This document shows positions 58,640 through 64,000 of a stretch of DNA of 64,000 nt, one piece after another. The stretch spans positions 1 through 64,000 of the forward strand of contig DAIDKT010000101.1 in the NCBI GenBank assembly GCA_027449905.1. Reading direction: 5' to 3'. The stretch's first letter is position 1. Each line of letters starts with the position of its first letter. The notes beneath the pieces were generated by a model, which saw only the letters and a program-made list of their open reading frames with translations, had not been told where the DNA came from and ran no database searches. Source of the DNA: Legionellales bacterium (GTDB lineage Bacteria > Pseudomonadota > Gammaproteobacteria > Legionellales > Legionellaceae). The position numbers and the translations under genes are program-made.

Positions 58640-59064
58640 ATGACCTATCCAACTTTATTTTTGAGCTATTGTGAAAAATTTTCAGTTAAATTAACCACAT
58701 TGCGTAAAACAGTTTTGTATATTTTATGGTCTGAAATAAGCCAATGAAAGCTTATCACGTCTTAAATCAGCTATTGAAGCTTAAACCCAACGCAACCCCG
58801 CCAACCGTCTACCGCGCGTTGGATTTTTTTGTCAGTCACGGAATATTACACAAAATTGAGTCAATCCAATCATACGCGCTTTGTTGTGAACCCAGCATGG
58901 AGTTCATGTCTGACATTTTGATTGTGTGTGATAGTTGCCATCAAGTTTTTGAAACATTCGACAAAAACATACATAATTTATTCAGACAATTCGCGGAAAC
59001 CCATCAGTTTAAACTCACACCCAGTCCAATTGAACTAAAAGCCATCTGCAATGGCTGTGCTTAA
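58640..59064 (+). pseudogene. zur: Zur/Fur-family regulator split by a frameshift
   Basis: A 35-codon frame (58640-58747) begins immediately after deoB and reads KFSVKLTTLRKTVLYILWSE, the N-terminal helix-turn-helix entry of Zur. It stops at TGA overlapping an ATG (ATGA, 58744), and the next frame (58744-59064, 106 aa) continues with MKAYHVLNQLLKLKPNATPP and TVYRALDFF, then two CxxC zinc motifs (CDSCH, CNGC). Together they give a normal Zur length with a change from frame 2 to frame 1 in between. Either the gene is broken, or ATGA reinitiation or frameshifting makes a product. No classical slippery heptamer is seen. The 3' end overlaps convergent pyrD by 30 bp. Confidence 0.75.
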
Positions 59065-60048
59065 ACCTAAATCACGAATTAATTGAGGCCCATGATAAAT
59101 CAATCCTGTATAGACTTGCAATAAAGAAGCACCCGCTGCCATTTTTGCTTGGGCTGCTTGGATACTATCGATTCCGCCTGATCCTATCAACACAATTGCA
59201 TCGCCAACGATCTCTTTGAGGACGCTTAAATGGCGAGTCGAACTGGCAAATAACGGAGGGCCACTTAATCCGCCTATTTCATTGCCAAAAGGTAGTTGAG
59301 ACACCCCTTCTCGAGCCTGGGTCGTATTGGTCGCAATGATGCCATCTAACTGATGCGTTAACGCAATGTCAGCCATTTTTTTTAAGGTTTCGTCAGTCTC
59401 ATCAGGTGAGAGCTTGACAACCATAGGAACATAGCGCTGGTGTAAATCTGCTAAATGTAATTGCTCTTGCCTCAACAGTTTCAGTAAATCATTAAAATAG
59501 CCTGCTTGTTGTAATTGCCGCAGATCGGGGGTATTCGGCGAGGAAATATTGATGGTAACATAAGAAGCATGTTGATAGACGCCGCGCAAACAATCAAGAT
59601 AATCCGCTGAAGCATGATTCAAGTGAGTATCTTTATTTTTACCAATATTGATCCCAAGAATTCCTTGATACCGTGTTTTCTTGAGATTGGTGATTAAATA
59701 ATCAAGCCCGCGATTATTAAAACCCATTCGATTAATCAGTGCCTGTGCTTTTGGCAAGCGAAACAAACGCGGCTTAGGATTGCCTTCTTGTGCACGTGGC
59801 GTCACAGTACCAACTTCAATAAAAGAAAACCCAATTTTTGCTAAAGCATCGAGGTGATCACCATTTTTATCCAGGCCCGCGGCCAATCCGATTCTATGAG
59901 GAAAGCAAAGCCCCATCAGCTTGATCGAATGAGAACTTGTGGGACCAGGAAAACAAAAGCTTGGCAAATAATCCAACACAGAAAAAGTCAATGCATGGGC
60001 GGTTTCTGGTTCCAAAAAAAATAGTAAGGGGCGAATAAGTGAATACAT
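59035..60048 (-). CDS. pyrD: Dihydroorotate dehydrogenase (quinone), class 2
   Basis: A 337-aa membrane-associated flavoenzyme of pyrimidine synthesis that passes electrons to quinone. The N-terminal helix [20 protein letters not shown] is the class 2 membrane-binding extension. The flavin/substrate residues include [25 protein letters not shown] with the catalytic Ser in ISSPN, KLSPDE, and [10 protein letters not shown]. The start ATG at 60048 faces the BON-domain gene. Complete and standard length. Confidence 0.95.
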   Translation of the reverse strand: MYSLIRPLLFFLEPETAHALTFSVLDYLPSFCFPGPTSSHSIKLMGLCFPHRIGLAAGLDKNGDHLDALAKIGFSFIEVGTVTPRAQEGNPKPRLFRLPKAQALINRMGFNNRGLDYLITNLKKTRYQGILGINIGKNKDTHLNHASADYLDCLRGVYQHASYVTINISSPNTPDLRQLQQAGYFNDLLKLLRQEQLHLADLHQRYVPMVVKLSPDETDETLKKMADIALTHQLDGIIATNTTQAREGVSQLPFGNEIGGLSGPPLFASSTRHLSVLKEIVGDAIVLIGSGGIDSIQAAQAKMAAGASLLQVYTGLIYHGPQLIRDLGLSTAIADGF

Positions 60049-60106
60049 AAGAATCCTAGAAGTTTATGATATAATCGTGCCCATGTTAACTAGACTATCA
60101 CTGATT

Positions 60107-60658
60107 ATGAGCACATTACTTCGTCTTTTATTTTCAATTTTGCTGATTGTAGCGATTAATCAGGCACAAGCAACTGACTTAAAGAAAATTGGTGAAAATA
60201 TCAGTGACACTGTCATTACCACCAAAATTAAAACAAGAATCGCCAAGGATAAAAATTTAAATCCGCTGAAGATTTCTGTCAGCACCGACCATGGTATTGT
60301 AATGCTAAAAGGCTATGCAAAGAACAAGCAAGCGTTTGTTGATACCTTACGGATTGCCACGAGTACCAAAGGGGTCCAATCTGTCAACACCAGTCAACTT
60401 GAAATCAAACGAGTCAATTCTGCATTAGCCGATGCCTACATTACAACCAAAGTTGAGGCGGCCGTTTTAGAGTCTAAAGTTTTAGATGATGAATCGATTC
60501 CCTTAGTCGGAATTAATGCAAGCACTCAGAATGGCATTGTGACACTCTCTGGATTATTGTCATCAAATAAGGCCATTGATGCTATAATAAAACGAGTCCA
60601 TAAAATTCATGGCGTGAAAAAAGTTATATCAAATCTGGAGTTAAAACCCGTGCCGTAA
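60107..60658 (+). CDS. Periplasmic BON-domain protein (OsmY-like)
   Basis: About 183 aa with a signal peptide (LLRLLFSILLIVAINQAQA) and two BON domains, each with the VTTKIKTR...DHGIVMLKGYAKN pattern (about 30-95 and 105-180). BON proteins bind membranes and support envelope stability under osmotic stress. GTG at 60077 and ATG at 60083 are also in frame; a TATAAT at 60070-60075 would place the transcript start near 60082, so the ATG at 60107 is preferred, with moderate confidence. Divergent from pyrD. Confidence 0.85.
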   Translation: MSTLLRLLFSILLIVAINQAQATDLKKIGENISDTVITTKIKTRIAKDKNLNPLKISVSTDHGIVMLKGYAKNKQAFVDTLRIATSTKGVQSVNTSQLEIKRVNSALADAYITTKVEAAVLESKVLDDESIPLVGINASTQNGIVTLSGLLSSNKAIDAIIKRVHKIHGVKKVISNLELKPVP

Positions 60659-60689
60659 AGGAGTTTGGGCTTCAGAAAAAAGGTGGCTT

Positions 60690-61394
60690 ATGAAACCGAC
60701 AGTATTGATTATCACTTGTGAGCATGCTGTAAACACAGTTCCAGATAATTATATGTTTTTATTCCAAAAACATCATAATCTATTAAAATCATCTCGGGCG
60801 ATGGATATTGGTTCGTTGGATATTACCCGACATGTCTGCCATGACCTCGGGTGTCAATTCACTCAGACTCAAGTCACCCGCTTGTTAATTGATTGCAATC
60901 GCAGCGTGAGTCATAATCGTTGCTTTTCAAAATTCAGCCACAAACTGCCCGACTCAGAAAAAAAATATCTTATTGAGCAATACTATATCCCCTTTCGTCA
61001 ACAAACCATGGATCTTATCACACACCATCATCACAACAATGAACAAATTTTGCATGTATCCATTCACACTTTCAAACCTTTTTTAAGAGGTTTACGGCAA
61101 AATGCAGGGATAGGGTTACTCTATGATTCCCGACGACATGCCGAGAAAGAAGTTGCCAGAATATGGCACGGATTGCTTTTACAAGAAACACCAACATATC
61201 TAACCCGGATGAATTATCCCTTTCCAGGGAAAAGCGACAGCTTTACTCATGCCTTACGCCACCAATATGGTGAGCAAGATTACTTGGGAATTGAAATGGA
61301 AATTAATCAGGTGTTAGCTAACAGCCCCGCATCTATCAGCGAGGTAGCAAATGCCATTGCCCATAGCTTGAAACAGCTACTGGAGTTATTATAG
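60690..61394 (+). CDS. N-formylglutamate amidohydrolase family protein
   Basis: A 234-aa protein of the FGase family (zinc-dependent hydrolysis of N-formylglutamate and related amides). The opening ITCEHAVNTVP carries the first ligand pair Glu-His, and LHVSIHTFKPFLRG supplies a downstream His. IEMEINQ is also conserved. AGGTGG lies just upstream of the ATG. It follows the BON gene by 31 bp. No histidine-utilisation genes are nearby, so the true substrate may differ from N-formylglutamate. Confidence 0.85.
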   Translation: MKPTVLIITCEHAVNTVPDNYMFLFQKHHNLLKSSRAMDIGSLDITRHVCHDLGCQFTQTQVTRLLIDCNRSVSHNRCFSKFSHKLPDSEKKYLIEQYYIPFRQQTMDLITHHHHNNEQILHVSIHTFKPFLRGLRQNAGIGLLYDSRRHAEKEVARIWHGLLLQETPTYLTRMNYPFPGKSDSFTHALRHQYGEQDYLGIEMEINQVLANSPASISEVANAIAHSLKQLLELL

Positions 61395-61424
61395 GGTCTG
61401 CTAATGAAATCGAGTATTTTCAGG

Positions 61425-61450
61425 TAAGCGGACTTCATGAAGTCCGCTTA
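61425..61450. terminator. 26-bp perfect palindrome between convergent genes
   Basis: TAAGCGGACTTCA followed by its exact complement TGAAGTCCGCTTA lies between the ends of the amidohydrolase and fur genes. It could act as a bidirectional terminator hairpin, though without a strong U-tract. The half-site also flanks the 164-bp palindromic element at 35520-35532. Confidence 0.5.
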
Positions 61451-61465
61451 GAATGGTTATATTGA

Positions 61466-61876
61466 TTAAGAGCATAGAGGACAGGTTCCATAAACATTTA
61501 AAGCATGTCCTGTCATTTTAAAACCCGCACGCTCTGCTATCATACTTTGTCTTTGTTCTATCACGTCATCGACAAACTCTTCAACCAAACCACATTTGAC
61601 GCAAACCAAATGATCATGATGTTCACCCTGACTCAATTCGAATACAGAGTAGCCACCTTCAAAATTATGGCGGGCAATCAAACCAGCCGCTTCAAATTGG
61701 GCCAGAACTCGATAAACAGTTGCCAAACTCACATCCTCACCTAGCTCAAGCAATCCTTTGTATACATCTTCTGCGCTCATATGGTGTTGACTGGCTTGCT
61801 CTAAAATTTGCAAAATCTTTAATCGGGGCATCGTAATTTTAAGCCCGACATTTTTTAATTGTTTACTCTCTTCCAT
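61466..61876 (-). CDS. fur: Ferric uptake regulator
   Basis: About 136 aa. Iron-responsive repressor: the DNA-binding block VGLKITMPRLKILQILEQA and DVSLATVYRVLAQFEAAGLI, then the metal region EHHDHLVCVKCG and a C-terminal GTCPLC, giving the structural CxxC pairs. The ATG at 61876 is chosen because GAGGAT lies upstream; the frame runs 20 codons further without conservation. Divergent from bamE, a conserved gammaproteobacterial arrangement. The intergenic GATAGCATGATATAC is partly Fur-box-like, so autoregulation is possible but not shown. Confidence 0.96.
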   Translation of the reverse strand: MEESKQLKNVGLKITMPRLKILQILEQASQHHMSAEDVYKGLLELGEDVSLATVYRVLAQFEAAGLIARHNFEGGYSVFELSQGEHHDHLVCVKCGLVEEFVDDVIEQRQSMIAERAGFKMTGHALNVYGTCPLCS

Positions 61877-61904
61877 GGTAATCCTCGTCCTGGAAATGAT
61901 AGCA

Positions 61905-61913
61905 TGATATACT
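61905..61913 (+). promoter_or_regulatory. Extended -10 of bamE
   Basis: TGATATACT provides a TGnTATACT extended -10 (TATACT at 61908-61913), about 32 bp before the bamE ATG. No good -35 is visible. It overlaps the Fur-box-like sequence. Confidence 0.5.
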
Positions 61914-61945
61914 GCCCTGCAAATTAAAACGTTCAAGGCAAAAAC

Positions 61946-62287
61946 ATGCGAATTAAAATTTTTCTATTGATTATCAGTATAACCTTTTTGCAAACAGGGT
62001 GCATCCCATATGATTTTTCCAGGAAATATGCCCAGCAAGGTAATCTGTTATCCAAAAAAAGAATTAATCGTTTACAGATTGGCATGAGTAAGGAAGATGT
62101 CTCCATTCTCATGGGAACCAGTCTGGTAAGCCCGTTATTCAGCATGGATCGTTGGGATTACGCATACACCTGGCGCAAAGCCAATCATCCGCTCCTTGTT
62201 CGCCATTTGGTTTTATACTTCAAAAATAATCGCCTGGTGCACATTGAAAAAAGCCAACTGGGACAAGCGCCTGTGACAAGAAACTAG
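61946..62287 (+). CDS. bamE: Outer membrane assembly lipoprotein BamE
   Basis: A 113-aa lipoprotein with lipobox LQTGC (Cys19). It is part of the BAM complex that folds outer-membrane beta-barrels. The SmpA/BamE core is clear: INRLQIGMSKEDVSILMGTS, then DRWDYAYTWRKA and LVLYFKNNRLVHIE. Divergent from fur and convergent with rnfH. Confidence 0.95.
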   Translation: MRIKIFLLIISITFLQTGCIPYDFSRKYAQQGNLLSKKRINRLQIGMSKEDVSILMGTSLVSPLFSMDRWDYAYTWRKANHPLLVRHLVLYFKNNRLVHIEKSQLGQAPVTRN

Positions 62288-62323
62288 TCAACCCCGTCGT
62301 CGCCAGTGTGACTACTGTGCTGT

Positions 62324-62608
62324 TTAGGATAATGCACGTTGTCGCCTTTTTTCTTTGGGATCACAACGCAATGGCCGATAAATCTCGACTCGATCACCCG
62401 GTTTTACCAAGGTATTTTTAGCAACGAGTTTTGAAAAAATGCCGACACTTAACTCGGCACTCTCCGGATGACTTTGCATCAAACCAGAATGCTCCAAAAC
62501 ATCGGCGACAGTTAAACCAGATGCAAAAGGGACTAATTTTCGGATCGTTGTTTTTGAAACAGGGGTATAAATAACCTCGACAAACCGTTCAAGTCGTTCA
62601 TTCAACAT
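62324..62608 (-). CDS. rnfH: RnfH family protein
   Basis: About 94 aa, ubiquitin-like-fold protein of the RnfH/UPF0125 family: VEVIYTPVSKTTIRKLVPF, GLTVADVLEHSG and LKPGDRVEIYRPLRCDPKE-like end (VKPGDRVEIYRPL, DPKEKRRQR). Sometimes called the antitoxin RatB, though that role is doubtful. Start at 62608 overlaps the end of ratA by 11 nt; an ATG at 62638 is possible but adds unconserved residues. Last gene of the esterase-ratA-rnfH unit. Confidence 0.9.
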   Translation of the reverse strand: MLNERLERFVEVIYTPVSKTTIRKLVPFASGLTVADVLEHSGLMQSHPESAELSVGIFSKLVAKNTLVKPGDRVEIYRPLRCDPKEKRRQRALS

Positions 62609-63029
62609 AAATATTTTCTGCTCGACTACAAAATGCATCGACCATTTTATCGGTTACCTGCTCAAATATCGGACCTAATAGCATGGAAAACATTTTCCCT
62701 GCAAATTCAAATTCTAAATCAAATGAAATTAAACACCCTGTTTCCACTTCATCAAATCGCCAAAATCCTTCGAGATGGCTGAAGGGGCCATCAACCAGTC
62801 GTAACTCGATCATTTTATAAGGAAGTAAACGGTTTCTGGTCGTAAATGATTTGCTCATCCCCGCAGCAGCCACAGACAAAGTTGCTTGCACTTCATCTTC
62901 ATCACGATGATGCACAATACTGGAGCTAAAATAGGGAACGAATTCACTATATTTCTCGATATCATTGACTAAATTATACATTTGCTCACACGAATATCGA
63001 ACCACCCGTGATTTTTTAACAATCGTCAT
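62598..63029 (-). CDS. ratA: RatA/CoqD-10-type START-domain protein
   Basis: About 143 aa. The fold is START/polyketide-cyclase-like. SCEQMYNLVNDIEKYSEFVPYF, the mid block DGPFSHLEGFWRF and the C-terminal LGPIFEQVTDKMVDAFCSRA match the RatA family. In E. coli RatA has been reported to block 70S association; related Coq10 proteins chaperone ubiquinone. AGGAG lies 7 nt upstream of the ATG at 63029. It overlaps the esterase stop by 14 nt and rnfH by 11 nt. ratA-rnfH is a conserved pair. Confidence 0.92.
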   Translation of the reverse strand: MTIVKKSRVVRYSCEQMYNLVNDIEKYSEFVPYFSSSIVHHRDEDEVQATLSVAAAGMSKSFTTRNRLLPYKMIELRLVDGPFSHLEGFWRFDEVETGCLISFDLEFEFAGKMFSMLLGPIFEQVTDKMVDAFCSRAENIYVE

Positions 63030-63699
63030 GATTCGTCTCCTGCACAAAGCTGGTGCCTAAAACCTGACTGAACCAACTTGATAGATCTCTCATTTCTTCT
63101 GGACAAATGGTATGTTCCATCGGATATTGTCGCCATGTAATTGACGCAACATGATGATTAACCAACCAATCATAACCCAATTTAGTCCAACTGGGTTGAA
63201 CAATCGGATCGTGCTCACCAATGGCCATAAAAATTGGGGTTTCAGGATGGCCAATAGATGGTATTTCTGATACCAAAGGTAAATACCCAGACAATGCAAT
63301 GATCCCACCGAGCTGTCTAGCTGAACGCAACCCGCTAAATAAAGCCATTGCACCGCCTTGAGAAAAGCCGGCTAAAAAAATTTGTTGTGATTTAAAACCA
63401 TTATCAAGTTGTTGATCGATTGCCTGTTGGATCAACTGTTCAGATGCCAATATTCCCTCGCGATCTTGTCTGTCACCTAATCCCAACCCCACAATGTCAT
63501 ACCATGCCCGCATTTGCATCCCGCCATTTAATGTTACAGACCGAATAGGCGCATCGATAAAGACGTGTCGCAAGGGTGAAAGGTCAGGTGATAACAAATC
63601 GGCTATCCCCATCATATCCTGCGCATTCGCGCCCAGTCCATGTAACCAAATGACACAGGCTTTTGCGGTTTGCTTGGAGTCTTTTATATAAGCGTTCAA
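63016..63699 (-). CDS. Carboxylesterase/phospholipase, alpha/beta hydrolase
   Basis: About 227 aa. Abhydrolase_2 type esterase: oxyanion HGLGANAQDM, nucleophile Ser in LAGFSQGGAMAL, Asp in GEHDPIVQPS and His in MEHTICPEEM. RMRAWYDI-like block is also present (MQMRAWYDI). The start is proposed as TTG at 63699 with GGGGA 5 nt upstream; this gives the family's normal length. A longer frame to 63831 only reads through the GTTGGGCC repeat. It overlaps ratA by 14 nt, so it heads this operon. Related enzymes in Legionella are lysophospholipase-like. Confidence 0.88.
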   Translation of the reverse strand: MNAYIKDSKQTAKACVIWLHGLGANAQDMMGIADLLSPDLSPLRHVFIDAPIRSVTLNGGMQMRAWYDIVGLGLGDRQDREGILASEQLIQQAIDQQLDNGFKSQQIFLAGFSQGGAMALFSGLRSARQLGGIIALSGYLPLVSEIPSIGHPETPIFMAIGEHDPIVQPSWTKLGYDWLVNHHVASITWRQYPMEHTICPEEMRDLSSWFSQVLGTSFVQETNHDDC

Positions 63700-63790
63700 T
63701 ATGTTCCCCACAAAATTGGAGATTATCTCTAAAGAAGCCGAAGATAACAAGAGATAGGGTGCAACTCTCGTATAGACAAATAAAACATGC

Positions 63791-63885
63791 GTTGGGCCTC
63801 GGCACAAGGTGAAATCGACAAGAGGAGACAAATTGACATCAGTTTGTCATGCGCCTATGATCTTCGTTGGGTCAGGGCCCAACCC
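63791..63885. repeat. GTTGGGCC dispersed repeat, copy C
   Basis: GTTGGGCC (63791) and GGGCCCAACCC (end near 63885) flank a centre with GACAAA-ttgacatcag-TTTGTC (63827-63848), a 6-bp stem. It sits in the gap before the esterase and creates a false upstream start for that gene. Confidence 0.7.
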
Positions 63886-63944
63886 ATTTGCCTATAGGGA
63901 GTATCACTCCAAGAGATAAGACAGCCTAGAAGAGGTATGATAGC

Positions 63945-64000
63945 ATGAAAATAACTTCCATCTTATTTATAACCATGATCTTGCTGTGTTCATGCGGGCA
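63945..64000 (+). CDS. Lipoprotein, truncated by window edge
   Basis: Only 18 codons are visible: ATG preceded by AGAGGT, then MKITSILFITMILLCSCG. The hydrophobic segment followed by LLCSC looks like a lipobox. Product beyond that cannot be judged. Confidence 0.55.
   Translation, partial: MKITSILFITMILLCSCG

Noticed and set aside
58744-59064. Complete small Fur-like protein of 106 aa
   Set aside because: It lacks the first DNA-binding helix, which is found just upstream in another frame, so it is better read as part of a split zur.
61881-61920. Definite Fur box controlling fur and bamE
   Set aside because: Only part of the 19-bp consensus is matched; mentioned as a possibility but not called.

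Overview
The window reads as a chromosomal stretch of a gammaproteobacterium, most likely an intracellular or amoeba-associated member of Legionellales (Coxiella/Legionella/Berkiella-like). This is inferred from gene content: a LetS/BarA-type hybrid kinase, type II secretion GspL/GspM, Pht-like MFS transporters, PPi-dependent phosphofructokinase, long eukaryote-like reading frames and many small palindromic repeats. No species assignment is possible from the sequence alone.

Layout. 0-1.1 kb: an IS4-type transposase killed by one in-frame stop. 1.2-7 kb: a secreted protein, tRNA-Ala(GGC) and tRNA-Glu(TTC), each with its own promoter, then dgt, a SPOR-like lipoprotein, and mltB-gspL-gspM. 7.1-11.5 kb: a cyclase-family hydrolase, then lepA-lepB-rnc. 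11.6-28.7 kb: an accessory island between rnc and gltX. It holds an 815-aa ankyrin-like protein, a 501-aa WD40 protein with all the diagnostic marks of a eukaryotic Cdc20/Cdh1 APC/C co-activator, a compound REP element, a 3648-aa DUF3638-type helicase-like protein and a 404-aa unknown. 28.7-37 kb: a DUF1840 protein, gltX, the LetS-like kinase overlapping pfp, a type IV pilin, bolA and an amino-acid permease. 37-42 kb: a second copy of the compound REP element, mpl, a Host_attach protein, hairpin repeats and an unknown 409-aa protein. 42-54.7 kb: envelope and housekeeping genes (yhdP, lolA, ftsK, trxB, a TPR-methyltransferase, a dienelactone hydrolase, pncC, a glutamate-synthase-like FMN protein). 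54.8-64 kb: two MFS transporters coupled to deoB and a frameshifted zur, then pyrD, a BON-domain protein, an N-formylglutamate amidohydrolase, fur, bamE, an esterase-ratA-rnfH operon and the start of a lipoprotein.

The most striking object is the 14.1-15.6 kb gene. It carries a C-box (DRFIPNR), the Cdc20-family DFYLNLLSWS entry into the propeller, a Cdc20-like WD40 domain and a C-terminal Ile-Arg tail. These are the parts a eukaryotic APC/C activator uses to dock on the ubiquitin ligase. It follows the ankyrin-like gene by 18 bp, so the pair looks like a co-expressed host-directed cassette, possibly acting on the host cell cycle.

Four families of small dispersed repeats occupy most of the longer non-coding gaps: REP arrays, a nested-palindrome MITE, a GTTGGGCC repeat and larger hairpin elements. 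Some run into the 5' ends of genes and create misleading upstream start codons.
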